Shown piece by piece: positions 28,103 to 37,015 of a stretch of 64,000 bases of DNA. The translations under genes and the position numbers were made by a program. The notes under the pieces are model-generated. The model was not told the origin of the DNA. It saw only the letters and a program-made list of their open reading frames with translations, and ran no database searches. Origin of the DNA: Azospirillum griseum (GTDB lineage Bacteria; Pseudomonadota; Alphaproteobacteria; Azospirillales; Azospirillaceae); contig NZ_RXMA01000002.1 of assembly GCF_003966125.1 (NCBI RefSeq), forward strand, positions 124,001 to 188,000. The letters are read 5' to 3'. Every line of letters starts with the position of its first letter. The first letter of the stretch is position 1.

Positions 28103-29290
28103 TTACCCCCTGTTGGGGTGTTGGCTGACGAGATCCAGGACGACGCGGGCGGCCCGTTCGCTGGGCGGAACATCGCCCTGCCCCAACCAGCGCGCCACCT
28201 CCGCCACACCGTCGATCTGGGCTTGGCGAGCCTGCGGATCGTCGAGAAGGCGGCCAAGGGCGTCGGCGAGACGGTCGGGGCGGCACTCCTCCTGCAACAG
28301 CTCCGGGACCAGCATCCGGTCAAGCATCAGATTGACAAGATTGACGTATTTGACCCGGATCAGCCGACGATAGAGCGCCACCGTGATCGGGTTCAGGCGA
28401 TAGGCGATGACCGACGGCAAGCGGGCCAAGGCAAGCTCCAACGCCACCGTGCCCGACGCCGCAAGCGCCACCTCCGCCGCCGCAAAGGCGTCGTGTTTGT
28501 CCGCGTCGCCCTCCACCAAGATGGTGCGCAGCGGCCAATCGGCAAGCGCGGCGGCCACCCGGTCGCGCACCGTGGCCACCGTTGGGACCACCGCCACCAG
28601 ATTGGGATGGCGGGGCATCAACCGTTCCAGCGTGGCGCGGAAATCCGGCAACAGGCGCGCCACCTCGCCCTTGCGGCTGCCCGGCAGCACCACGACCACA
28701 CGGTCGCGGTCCGCCAAACCGTGCGCGGCGCGGAAGCGGGAACCATCGCCCCGCCCCGCCCCGCCTTCCACCACCGAATGGCCGACGAAGCTGCACGGCA
28801 GACCTGCGCGTTCAAAATAGGGCGGTTCGAAGGGCAGGATCGCCAGCAAATGATCGTAAATCGCCGCGTATTTTGCCGCTCGCTTCGGCTTCCAGGCCCA
28901 CACCGTGGGGGCGACGTAATGGATGAGCGGAATGGACGGCTGCGCCGCGCGGACCTTCTTGGCAACACGCAGGGTGAAGCCCGGCGAATCGATGCCGATC
29001 ACCGCGTCGGGCCGCACGCGCAGGATCTCGGCCGCCGTCTGGTCGATGCGCCGGATCAGGTTGGGCAGGTGCGGCAGCAGTTCAAACACGCCGAACAGGG
29101 TGAGTTCGCCCATGGGAAACAGGCTGACCAACCCCTCGGCGATCATCTTTTCGCCGCCGATGCCGATGAAACGGACCTGCCCGCCGGTCAACCGCCTGGT
29201 CGCCGCCATCAGCCGCGCGCCCAGCGCGTCGCCCGACGGTTCCCCGGCCATCACGAACAGGGTTGGAACATGCGGGGTCGGGTCGGTCAC
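28103..29290 (-). CDS. lpxB: Lipid-A-disaccharide synthase
   Basis: 395 aa GT-B glycosyltransferase (GT19) at the inner-membrane surface; joins UDP-diacylglucosamine and lipid X into the lipid A disaccharide. FVMAGEPSGDALGARLM, GIGGEKMIAEGL, VIGIDSPGFTLRVAKKV, HYVAPTVWAWKPKRA and the nucleotide-sugar region VALAASGTVALELAL are typical. Its ATG overlaps lpxI (ATGA), so the two are coupled. It is the last Lpx gene of the block. Confidence 0.97.
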   Translation of the reverse strand: MTDPTPHVPTLFVMAGEPSGDALGARLMAATRRLTGGQVRFIGIGGEKMIAEGLVSLFPMGELTLFGVFELLPHLPNLIRRIDQTAAEILRVRPDAVIGIDSPGFTLRVAKKVRAAQPSIPLIHYVAPTVWAWKPKRAAKYAAIYDHLLAILPFEPPYFERAGLPCSFVGHSVVEGGAGRGDGSRFRAAHGLADRDRVVVVLPGSRKGEVARLLPDFRATLERLMPRHPNLVAVVPTVATVRDRVAAALADWPLRTILVEGDADKHDAFAAAEVALAASGTVALELALARLPSVIAYRLNPITVALYRRLIRVKYVNLVNLMLDRMLVPELLQEECRPDRLADALGRLLDDPQARQAQIDGVAEVARWLGQGDVPPSERAARVVLDLVSQHPNRG

Positions 29291-30123
29291 TCAGCACTCC
29301 CGGTGGAAAGATCGATGCCGACCACAAACAGACCAAGCCGGTCGGCGGTCGCCGCCACCGCCTCGCGGTCGATCAACAGACTGCCGCCCGCCTCAATCGC
29401 CACGCCGCGCAGCCCCGCTGCCGCCGCCCGCTCCACCGTGGTCACGCCCATGGTCGGCAGATCGACCCGGCGATCCTGGTTCGGCTTCTTCACCTTGACC
29501 AGAACGCCACCCGGACCGGGCCGAGCCAAAGCGGCGCAACGCGCGAGCATGGCATCGGTGCCCTCAATGGCCTCCACCGCCAGAACCAGCCCCTGTTGAA
29601 CGACCGCCCCTTGCCCCACGTCGAGATCGCCCAGGGCGCGAGCCACCTGGACGCCGCGCGCGATGTCGCGTTCGGCCTCCGCGTCGGGTGTCAAGGCACC
29701 GACCGGACCGGGAACGGTCAGCAAATCCTTCAGCACGTCGTGCAGGCCAACAACGCGAAAGCCCTCCCCCTCCAACTCCCGCGCCACCGCGCGGAGCAAG
29801 CCATCGTCGCCCAAGGCACGGGTGCCGACCCGCGCCAGGAACCGGGCGGTCCACCAATCGGGCAGCAATTCAGTGAAGGAAGGGCGCTTGACCGGGCCGG
29901 CGAACACGATGTCGCCGACTCCCTCGTCGTGCAGACGGCGGATGATGCCGCCCGCCGCGCCGAAGCGACTCCACAGATGCGGCCATCCGACGACCGTTTC
30001 AGGATCGGTGTGACCTTCGAAGGCGACGATGAACACGTCCCGCCCCTGTCCGCGCACCGCCGCTGCGATCCGGGCGGGCAAGCTGCCGCCGCCCGCCAGA
30101 ATGGCCATTTTCCGTTCGACCAT
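29287..30123 (-). CDS. lpxI: UDP-2,3-diacylglucosamine pyrophosphatase LpxI
   Basis: 278 aa. Alphaproteobacterial replacement for LpxH: hydrolyses UDP-2,3-diacylglucosamine to lipid X and UMP. AILAGGGSLPARIAAAVRGQG opens the N-terminal domain, FVGP-type FAGPVKRPSF lies in the middle, and the C-terminal domain holds GQGAVVQQGLVLAVEAIEGTDAML and VDLPTMGVTTVERAAAAGLRG. The call is supported by position between lpxA and lpxB, where alphaproteobacteria encode LpxI (DUF1009). It overlaps lpxB by 4 bp. Confidence 0.95.
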   Translation of the reverse strand: MVERKMAILAGGGSLPARIAAAVRGQGRDVFIVAFEGHTDPETVVGWPHLWSRFGAAGGIIRRLHDEGVGDIVFAGPVKRPSFTELLPDWWTARFLARVGTRALGDDGLLRAVARELEGEGFRVVGLHDVLKDLLTVPGPVGALTPDAEAERDIARGVQVARALGDLDVGQGAVVQQGLVLAVEAIEGTDAMLARCAALARPGPGGVLVKVKKPNQDRRVDLPTMGVTTVERAAAAGLRGVAIEAGGSLLIDREAVAATADRLGLFVVGIDLSTGSAE

Positions 30124-30143
30124 GCCGACGGTTCCCGCCGGTG

Positions 30144-30938
30144 TCAGTTGTCGCGGGGTTGGCAGAGCGACCGCGATTCCTTGGCACGGATGAAAGCCAG
30201 CACATCGGCCACCAGCGCACGTTGGCCGAAATCGCGCTCCACCTCGTCCAGACGTTCGGCAAAAGTGCCTTCCGGGCCGAACAGGTTGCGATAGGCCGCG
30301 CGCAGGGCGTGGATGTCGTCCTTTTTGAAGCCGCGACGCTCCAACCCGATGATGTTCAGCCCGGCCAGACGGGCGCGGTCGCCCATCACCGTGCCAAAGG
30401 GAATCACGTCGTTCTCAACGCCGGACATGCCGCCGATCATCGCGTGCGCGCCGATGCGCACGAACTGACGCACCGCCGACAGGCCGCCGATGATGACGTA
30501 GTCACCCAACACAACATGGCCGCCGAGCGTGGCGTTGTTGGCCATGATGACGTGATCGCCGACGATGCAATCATGGGCAACGTGCGATCCCATCATGAAC
30601 AGCCCGTCATCCCCAACCTTGGTCAGCATGCCGCCGCCCTCGGTTCCGGGATTCATCGTCACATGCTCGCGGATCTGGTTGCGCGCGCCGATGATGAGTT
30701 CGGACGGCTCGCCGTGGAACTTCAAATCCTGCGGGCGGTGGCCAATGGAGGCGAACGGATAAATCACCGTGTCGGCCCCGATCCGCGTGCGCCCATCAAC
30801 GGCGACGTGGGACACCAGCCGCACGCCATCGCCGAGTTCGACCTGGGGGCCGACGACGCAGAAGGGGCCGATCGAAACGCCCTCGCCCAGCGACGCCGCC
30901 GGATCGACGATGGCGGACGGATGGATGGTTGTGGTCAT
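30144..30938 (-). CDS. lpxA: UDP-N-acetylglucosamine acyltransferase
   Basis: 264 aa left-handed beta-helix with repeated hexapeptides (e.g. IVDPAASLGEGVSIGPFC). Transfers a 3-hydroxyacyl chain from ACP to UDP-GlcNAc, the first lipid A step. The catalytic His region MGSHVAHDCIVGDHVIMAN and the end helical domain (GLERRGFKKDDIHALRAAYR) are present. The ATG overlaps the fabZ stop (ATGA). The usual partner lpxD, needed for the third step, is absent from the block. Confidence 0.97.
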   Translation of the reverse strand: MTTTIHPSAIVDPAASLGEGVSIGPFCVVGPQVELGDGVRLVSHVAVDGRTRIGADTVIYPFASIGHRPQDLKFHGEPSELIIGARNQIREHVTMNPGTEGGGMLTKVGDDGLFMMGSHVAHDCIVGDHVIMANNATLGGHVVLGDYVIIGGLSAVRQFVRIGAHAMIGGMSGVENDVIPFGTVMGDRARLAGLNIIGLERRGFKKDDIHALRAAYRNLFGPEGTFAERLDEVERDFGQRALVADVLAFIRAKESRSLCQPRDN

Positions 30939-31417
30939 TTCTCGTCCAGGATCATGGCGGAATAGACGGCTTCGGCGACCAGAACGCCGTTCACCTTGGC
31001 TTCACCCTTGAACTTCCAGACGTTGGCGCGCTGGCGCTGCTTGGTGACGTGGATGTGCAGCGTGTCGCCCGGCGTCACCGGGCGGCGGAACCGCGCCTCA
31101 TCCACCGTCATGAAATAGACCAGCTTGCCTTCCGCGTCCTTGCCAAGCGTGCCAACCACCAGAACGGCGGAGGTCTGGGCCATCGCCTCGATGATGAGAA
31201 CACCGGGCATGACCGGACGGGAGGGGAAATGGCCCTGGAAATACGGCTCGTTGATCGAGACGTTCTTGACGCCCACCGCGCTTTCGCCCAGCACGATGTC
31301 GACCACCCGCTCGATCATCAGGATCGGGTAGCGGTGCGGAATCATTTCCATGATGCGGACAACGTCGATGTCCGCCATCCGCTTGTCTTGCGAATTGTTT
31401 TCTGCCGTTGCGTCCAT
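30935..31417 (-). CDS. fabZ: 3-hydroxyacyl-ACP dehydratase FabZ
   Basis: 160 aa hot-dog fold enzyme of type II fatty-acid synthesis; dehydrates 3-hydroxyacyl-ACP. The active-site segment [20 protein letters not shown] holds the catalytic His and Glu; [11 protein letters not shown] is the conserved N-terminal block. Several starts are possible (GTG 31444, ATG 31417, ATG 31378). The promoter at 31453-31481 would begin transcription at about 31446, so 31417 with its ~30-nt leader is most plausible. It leads the fabZ-lpxA-lpxI-lpxB unit. Confidence 0.96.
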   Translation of the reverse strand: MDATAENNSQDKRMADIDVVRIMEMIPHRYPILMIERVVDIVLGESAVGVKNVSINEPYFQGHFPSRPVMPGVLIIEAMAQTSAVLVVGTLGKDAEGKLVYFMTVDEARFRRPVTPGDTLHIHVTKQRQRANVWKFKGEAKVNGVLVAEAVYSAMILDEK

Positions 31418-31452
31418 AATCCGGCCGCCCACCTTTCCAAACACCGCCTGAG

Positions 31453-31481
31453 GTTATCACGGAACCCGGTGCCGTTCCCAA
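31453..31481 (-). promoter_or_regulatory. Promoter for fabZ-lpxA-lpxI-lpxB
   Basis: On the minus strand TTGGGA and GATAAC are separated by 17 bp. It lies between the skp terminator and fabZ and would give the lpx half of the cluster its own transcript. Confidence 0.55.
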
Positions 31482-31562
31482 CGGATCACCGCCGCACCGA
31501 TTCCGACGCCCGTCTTCATGCCGCATTTTCGCGGCACTCGCAACGACCGCCATCCCTTACGG

Positions 31563-31602
31563 AAAAAGCCGCCACCATCCTGTGCAGAGGACGATGGCGG
31601 CC
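31563..31602 (-). terminator. Intrinsic terminator after skp
   Basis: On the minus strand a long imperfect stem (GCCGCCA..TCCT with AGGA..TGGCGGC and two or three mismatches, 6-nt loop) is followed directly by TTTTT, 20 bp after the skp stop. It separates the bamA-skp transcript from fabZ. Confidence 0.75.
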
Positions 31603-31622
31603 TTCCGATCAATCGGGCGAGC

Positions 31623-32252
31623 TTACTGCTTGGGAACGTTCAGCGCCACTTGCGGGAGCTTCTTGTTCACCCGGTCCATCACCGCGTCGGTCACGTCAAG
31701 CTGCGTGTCCACCAGAACAAACTGCTGGCGCGCCAACACCAGATTGGCTCCACGTTCGCGGGCGATGTCGGCAACCACCTCGACCATGGTCTTGTGAACG
31801 ACGGCCATTGCATCGTTCAGCGTCGTTTCCAGCACACGCTTGCGCGTTTGCACCGTCTTCTGGACGTCCGCGACCTGCTTTTCAAAGTCACGGCGCTTGT
31901 TGGCCAACGCGTCCGCCGAGAGAACCGTCTGTTGCTTGCGCAACTCGTCCTCTCCCTTGCGCAGCTTGTCTTCCAGACCGGAAATTTCCTTCTGGTAGGT
32001 GTCGCGCAAAGCCTCGAAGGACTTGGTGATGCTCTTGGAGGCGTTCGACTCCTGCATCACCTTCTGCACGTCGATCACCGCGATGACGGGAGCCTTCAAC
32101 TCCGCCGCCTTCGCCGCTTCGGCCGCTTTGGCCGCATCGGGCTTCGGAGCCTCCTGGGCGAACGCCACCGGAGCGGCCAGGAACAAACCGGCGCTGATCG
32201 CGGCGGAAAGCGCGGCGGCGCGAACCGCCGTCTGGAAAATGCTGACTTGCAT
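31623..32252 (-). CDS. skp: Periplasmic chaperone Skp/OmpH
   Basis: 209 aa with a signal peptide (MQVSIFQTAVRAAALSAAIS... cleaved near AFAQ). After a short Ala/Lys linker comes the OmpH pattern: IAVIDVQKVMQES, a long coiled coil (DKLRKGEDELRKQQTVLSAD) forming the tentacles, and FVLVDTQLDVTDAVMDRVNK. Skp carries unfolded outer-membrane proteins to BamA, encoded immediately upstream; the ATG is one base after the bamA stop. An intrinsic terminator follows, and the lpxD gene usual at this point is missing. Confidence 0.94.
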   Translation of the reverse strand: MQVSIFQTAVRAAALSAAISAGLFLAAPVAFAQEAPKPDAAKAAEAAKAAELKAPVIAVIDVQKVMQESNASKSITKSFEALRDTYQKEISGLEDKLRKGEDELRKQQTVLSADALANKRRDFEKQVADVQKTVQTRKRVLETTLNDAMAVVHKTMVEVVADIARERGANLVLARQQFVLVDTQLDVTDAVMDRVNKKLPQVALNVPKQ

Positions 32253-32253
32253 G

Positions 32254-34599
32254 TTAGAACCTGGTTCCGAAGCTGAAGCGGATGAGTTCCTTCTTGTCGT
32301 AGCTTTCCTTGCGCAGCGGCAGCGCCAGATCAAGCCGGATCGGCCCGAACGGGGACTTCCACGACACGCCGGTGCCCACCGACACGCGAATCGACTCGTT
32401 TTCCTTGACCACCGGGTCGGTGACACCGGACTTGCCAAGCGTGCCTGCGTCGGTGAAAGCGTGGCCCAACAGGCCGAACTCTTCCGGCAGACCAAAGGGG
32501 AAGCTCATTTCCACCGAGGCGCGGGCGTAACGCGTGCCGCCCAGCGCGTCACCGGTCGAGATGTCGCGGGCACCAATGCCAGCGGTGTTGAAGCCGCGCA
32601 GCGTGTCACCACCGATGAAGAAGCGGTCGGACAGCGCGACCTTCTGCCCAAGACCCAGGATGTAACCCAGTTCACCCGACGTGCTGAGAACCCAGTTTTC
32701 AGCGCCCAAAGGCAGGTAATAACCACCGCTCAACCGGTTGCGCAGAAAGCGGACCGACCCGCCAAGACCGGCAATGTCGTTGGTCAAGCGGATGTAATAA
32801 CCCTCGGTCGGCGTCAGCTTGCTGTTGCGCATGTCATAGGTCAGTTCCTGACCGATGAGAGAGGTCAAGCGCTCGCCCCGCTGCTCCTTGACCCATTTCG
32901 ACGCGGTGGAAGCCACCTCTTCGATCAGCGTGTCCTGAAGCTGGTAATACACGCGCTGGCGCAGATGCTCGCTCAACGGGAAGCCCAGACGCAGCGCAAA
33001 GCCCGTGTTCTTTTCGTTGAAGGAGCTTTCGTTCTGATAGTTGCGACGCACCCGGAACAGGTCGACGCCCGCCGACATGTCGCGATCCATGAAATACGGT
33101 TCCGTGAAGGAGATGTCGTATTCCTGGCGCTTGCCGGAGATGGTGGCCCCCAGGCGCAGATCCTGGCCACGGCCCAGCAGATTGCGCTCGCGAATCGAGA
33201 AATCGCCCAGCGGACCGTCGGAGGTCGAGAAACCGGCACCGATGGAGATTTCGCCGGTCGATTGTTCCGCCACCTCGACGTTGATCGCCGATCGATCCGG
33301 GACGCTGGTTTCCGCCGTGGTGATGTTCACCCGTTCGAAATACCCCAAATCCTTGATGCGCTGTTCGGAGCGCTTCAGCTTGGACGCGTTGAAGGGATCG
33401 CCTTCCGACAGCAGCATTTCACGGCGGATCACCTTGTCCAGCGTGCGCACGTTGCCATTGATGTCGATGCGGTCCACGAACACGCGCGGGCCTTCCACCA
33501 CCTCATAGGTGATGTCAACCGTCTGGTTTTCGCGATTGCGGGTGATGCGTGGGCGAATGTCCACGAAGGCGTATTGCAGATCGCCGACCGCGTTGGTCAG
33601 CTTGGTGATGGTGTTCTCGACCTCCTGCGCGTTGTACCAACTCCCTTCCTTTGTGGTCAGGATATCGGACAACTGCGACGGGTCGATCTGCTTGATCTGG
33701 GTCTTGACGTCGATCTTGCCGAATTTGTAGCGCTCACCCTCTTCGATCGTGAAGGTGATGAAGAACGCCTCGCGATCCGGGGTGAGTTCGGCCACCGCCG
33801 ACACCACGCGGAAATCGGCGTAACCTTCCTTCAGATAGAAGCGGCGCAGCAGATCGCGGTCATAGGCCAGACGGTCGGGGTCATAATTGTCATCCGAACT
33901 CAGGAAACGCCACCACGTGGTCTCCTTGGTCTGGATCGACTCGCGCAACGACCCGTCGGAGAATTTTTCGTTGCCAACAAAGGTGATGCCGCGAACGCCG
34001 GTGCGCACACCTTCGTTGATCTCAAACACCAGATCGACGCGGTTCTGGTCGAGCTGGATGATCTTGGGTTCCACCGTCGCCGCGAAACGGCCCTGGCGCC
34101 GGTAGATGTCCTGGATGCGCTGGACGTCGTTCTGAACGCGCGTGCGGGTGTAGACGACGCGGGGGCGAAGCTGGATTTCCTTTTCCAGATTCTCCTTTTC
34201 GATGCGCCGATTTCCCTCGAAGGCGATGCGGTTGATGATCGGGTTCTCCGCCACCGCCACGACCAGAACGTCGCCTTGACGCTTCAGATTCACGTCGGAA
34301 AACAGACCGGTGTTGAACAGCGCCTTCAGCGAGCGGTCGATCCGATCCGGGTCAAACGGGTCGCCCGGCTGAATCGTGAGATAGGAGCGGACGGTCGACG
34401 CCTCGATTCGCTGAATGCCCTCGACGCGTATATCCCGCACCGTCCCGCCGGAAAAGACCTGCGCGACCAGCGTGCCGGGCACCGTCAGCGGCGCACCGCT
34501 CTGGGCAAGGGCAACAGACACCGTCGTCATGGCGCAGCCGGCCAACAGGCCCGCCACCAGAACTTTGCTCGACACCGGCAAATCACCGCTCCCTGGCAT
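32254..34599 (-). CDS. bamA: Outer-membrane assembly factor BamA
   Basis: About 781 aa. Signal peptide, five POTRA repeats (VRDIRVEGIQRIEASTV begins POTRA 1; RIAFEGNRRIEKENLEKEI, ITFVGNEKFSDGSL, and DRIDINGNVRTLDKVIRREM begin later ones) and a C-terminal 16-strand barrel ending in the aromatic signature SFGTRF. The conserved barrel motif RGF appears as TLRGFNTAG. BamA inserts beta-barrel proteins into the outer membrane. Start uncertain: ATG 34599 has no obvious ribosome site, whereas an in-frame TTG at 34581 sits behind AGGGAG and gives a tidier signal peptide. It lies between rseP and skp, as is usual. Confidence 0.97.
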   Translation of the reverse strand: MPGSGDLPVSSKVLVAGLLAGCAMTTVSVALAQSGAPLTVPGTLVAQVFSGGTVRDIRVEGIQRIEASTVRSYLTIQPGDPFDPDRIDRSLKALFNTGLFSDVNLKRQGDVLVVAVAENPIINRIAFEGNRRIEKENLEKEIQLRPRVVYTRTRVQNDVQRIQDIYRRQGRFAATVEPKIIQLDQNRVDLVFEINEGVRTGVRGITFVGNEKFSDGSLRESIQTKETTWWRFLSSDDNYDPDRLAYDRDLLRRFYLKEGYADFRVVSAVAELTPDREAFFITFTIEEGERYKFGKIDVKTQIKQIDPSQLSDILTTKEGSWYNAQEVENTITKLTNAVGDLQYAFVDIRPRITRNRENQTVDITYEVVEGPRVFVDRIDINGNVRTLDKVIRREMLLSEGDPFNASKLKRSEQRIKDLGYFERVNITTAETSVPDRSAINVEVAEQSTGEISIGAGFSTSDGPLGDFSIRERNLLGRGQDLRLGATISGKRQEYDISFTEPYFMDRDMSAGVDLFRVRRNYQNESSFNEKNTGFALRLGFPLSEHLRQRVYYQLQDTLIEEVASTASKWVKEQRGERLTSLIGQELTYDMRNSKLTPTEGYYIRLTNDIAGLGGSVRFLRNRLSGGYYLPLGAENWVLSTSGELGYILGLGQKVALSDRFFIGGDTLRGFNTAGIGARDISTGDALGGTRYARASVEMSFPFGLPEEFGLLGHAFTDAGTLGKSGVTDPVVKENESIRVSVGTGVSWKSPFGPIRLDLALPLRKESYDKKELIRFSFGTRF

Positions 34600-34610
34600 T
34601 TGGGGGTTGG

Positions 34611-35744
34611 TTAAGACACCAATCCCCGGAAGAAATCGACCACGCGCAGCTGAACCAAATCGTTCCACGTGGCGAAGACCATGAGCGTTAATACCAAAGC
34701 CAATCCAATGCGGAAACCGTATTCTTGCGCCCGCGCACCAAGAGGCCGACCAAGCGCCCCTTCAATCGCGTAAAACAGCAGGTGCCCACCGTCGAGCATC
34801 GGCACCGGAAACAGGTTGATCAGGCCCAGATTGACCGACAGGAAGGCCATGAACCACACCAGCGGGTACCAGCCGGATTGCGCCACCTCGCCCGACATCT
34901 GGGCGATGCGCAATGGCCCACCCAGCTCCTCCGTACCGCGCGAGCCTTCAATCATCTGCCCCAGCGCGGTGAAGGTCCCGGAAATCATGCCGTAAACCTC
35001 ACGCCCGGCCTGCCAGACGGCGGTCAACGGATCGTGGCGCTTCATGTCCGATCCACCGCGCGAGATGCCAAGCTGGCCGACGCGGTGGCTGTTGCCCATG
35101 CGGTCCACCACCTCGCGCGCGTCGGGCGTGGCGGTCAACGCGATCATTTTGCCGTCGCGCTCGACGTCCAGGCGCAAAGCTTCACCGGGCTTGATCGACA
35201 CCACCGCGCGGATTTCCTCAAAACGCTGGATCTCCGTTCCGTCGATGGCGCGAATCAGGTCGCCCGGCTTCAGCCCGGCCCGTTCCGCCGCACTGCCCGG
35301 TTGCACCCCGCCGACGTCGGGCGGCGTGAAGGATTGCCCAGCGGTGGCGAACAACAGGGCCAACACCGTGATGGAAAAGACAAAATTGGCGATCGGACCG
35401 GCGGCGACCACCGCCGCGCGCTGCCCCAGACGCTTGTGATGGAAGGAAACCGCGCGCTCTTCGTCGGTCATCGCGGTGAGATGAGCGCCGGGCGTGCTGG
35501 CCGGGTCGGCGTCGCCGAACATTTTCACATAACCGCCCAGCGGCAAGGCGCTGATCTTCCAGCGTGTTCCCGCCTTGTCGGTGAAGCCGAACAGCTCCGG
35601 CCCGAATCCGATGGAGAACACCTCGATCCGAACGCCGTTGCGGCGGGCGACGAGGTAATGGCCCAGCTCATGCACGAAGACGAGCACGGTCAGCACCAGC
35701 AGGAACGCCAGCACCGAAGACGAAAAACCGCCGAGAATGTCCAT
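34611..35744 (-). CDS. rseP: Site-2 zinc metalloprotease RseP
   Basis: 377 aa inner-membrane protease. TVLVFVHELGHYLVARRNGV carries the HExxH zinc site in the first helix; GGYVKMFGD follows; one PDZ domain (VQPGSAAERAGLKPGDLIRA) lies in the middle; NLFPVPMLDGGHLLFYAIEG holds the third ligand Asp. One PDZ rather than the two of E. coli is usual in alphaproteobacteria. It cleaves anti-sigma factors and leftover signal peptides. Convincing position between dxr and bamA; bamA starts 11 bp after its stop. Confidence 0.97.
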   Translation of the reverse strand: MDILGGFSSSVLAFLLVLTVLVFVHELGHYLVARRNGVRIEVFSIGFGPELFGFTDKAGTRWKISALPLGGYVKMFGDADPASTPGAHLTAMTDEERAVSFHHKRLGQRAAVVAAGPIANFVFSITVLALLFATAGQSFTPPDVGGVQPGSAAERAGLKPGDLIRAIDGTEIQRFEEIRAVVSIKPGEALRLDVERDGKMIALTATPDAREVVDRMGNSHRVGQLGISRGGSDMKRHDPLTAVWQAGREVYGMISGTFTALGQMIEGSRGTEELGGPLRIAQMSGEVAQSGWYPLVWFMAFLSVNLGLINLFPVPMLDGGHLLFYAIEGALGRPLGARAQEYGFRIGLALVLTLMVFATWNDLVQLRVVDFFRGLVS

Positions 35745-35824
35745 GCTACCCTTTGCGCCCCTTGCCTCTGCGCCCCTTGGGGGCCTGATCGCGGATCACC
35801 GGCTGCCGACGCCGCCGGAACGCA

Positions 35825-37015
35825 TCAGGACGGCACACGGGCAGCGGCGACGCGTCGCGCGTCGGCGTCCGCCTCGCGCACCGCGTCAAGATCACGCAGC
35901 GGGCGGTGGGGCAACGCCGTCAACGTCTCCTCGACGATCCGTTCGATTTCGAGGAAGCCGATCCGGCGGTCAAGAAACGCCTGAACGGCCACTTCATTGG
36001 CGGCACTCAAAAGAGTAGGTGCGCTCCCCCCGCTTTGCAAGGCGGCCCGGGTCAGGCGCAAGGCCGGGAATCGGACCGGATCGGGCGCCTCGAAGGTCAG
36101 CGTCGCCGCCCTGGTCAGATCGAGTCGCTCCGCCGGGGTTGCCAACCGCGCGGGCCAGCCCAGGGCGTAGGCGATGGGCGTGCGCATGTCCGGTGTGCCA
36201 AGTTGGGCCAGAACCGAGCCATCGACGTATTCGACCAGCGAATGGATCACCGATTGCGGATGGACCAGGACATCGATGCGCGGTTCGGGGATGTCGAACA
36301 GGAAATGCGCTTCGATCAGTTCCAACCCCTTGTTCATCAGGGTGGCGCTGTCGACCGAAATCTTGGCACCCATGTCCCAGGTCGGGTGCGCCACCGCCTG
36401 TTCCCGCGTGGCCGTCGCCATGAAGGCGCGGTCCTTGGTGCGGAACGGGCCACCGGACGCGGTCAGGATCAACCGCGCCACGCTGTCCGGGCGGACGAAG
36501 TCAAAGACCTGATAGATGGCCGAATGCTCGCTGTCCACCGGCAGCAGGGTCGCCCCATGGGCGCGCACCTCCTCCATCATGAAGGCTCCGGCGCAAACCA
36601 GAACCTCCTTGTTGGCGAAGGCGACGATGGCCCCGCGCCGGATGGCGGCGAGCGTCGGTTCCAACCCGGCGAATCCGACGATGGCCGCCATCACCCAGTC
36701 CGACGGACGGGCGGCGGCCTCCACCACGGCTTGCGGACCGGCGGCGGCCTCAATCCCGGTTCCGGCCAGACGCTCCTTCAACTCGGCGTATCCGGCGGGG
36801 TCGGCGACCACCGCCAAACGGGCGTTCAGGCGCTTGGCCTGATCGGCCAGCAGGGCGACGTTGCGGTTGGCCGTCAGCGCCTCCACCGGAAAGCGGTCGG
36901 GGTCGCGCGCCACCAGATCGACGGTCTGGGTTCCAACCGAACCGGTGGACCCGAGAATCGTCACGCGCCGCCGTCCGACGCCCGCCGTCGCACCGCTGTT
37001 GGTCGTCACCACCAT
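35825..37015 (-). CDS. dxr: 1-deoxy-D-xylulose 5-phosphate reductoisomerase
   Basis: 396 aa. Converts DXP to MEP, the first committed step of the non-mevalonate isoprenoid path. NADPH loop TILGSTGSVGTQTVDLV, KEVLVCAGAFM, LLPVDSEHSAIYQ with metal ligands, ILTASGGPFR and the histidine-bearing NPTW-type segment (AHPTWDMGAKISVDSATLMNKG) are present. The ATG lies 10 bp inside the cdsA end. A DXR immediately downstream of UppS and CdsA is the common alphaproteobacterial order and links precursor supply to undecaprenyl phosphate. A short hydrophilic N-terminal extension (residues 1-16) precedes the Rossmann fold. Confidence 0.97.
   Translation of the reverse strand: MVVTTNSGATAGVGRRRVTILGSTGSVGTQTVDLVARDPDRFPVEALTANRNVALLADQAKRLNARLAVVADPAGYAELKERLAGTGIEAAAGPQAVVEAAARPSDWVMAAIVGFAGLEPTLAAIRRGAIVAFANKEVLVCAGAFMMEEVRAHGATLLPVDSEHSAIYQVFDFVRPDSVARLILTASGGPFRTKDRAFMATATREQAVAHPTWDMGAKISVDSATLMNKGLELIEAHFLFDIPEPRIDVLVHPQSVIHSLVEYVDGSVLAQLGTPDMRTPIAYALGWPARLATPAERLDLTRAATLTFEAPDPVRFPALRLTRAALQSGGSAPTLLSAANEVAVQAFLDRRIGFLEIERIVEETLTALPHRPLRDLDAVREADADARRVAAARVPS

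Noticed and set aside
31445..31622. Hidden or degraded lpxD between skp and fabZ
   Set aside because: The gap is too short, has a terminator and a promoter, and no frame shows hexapeptide repeats.
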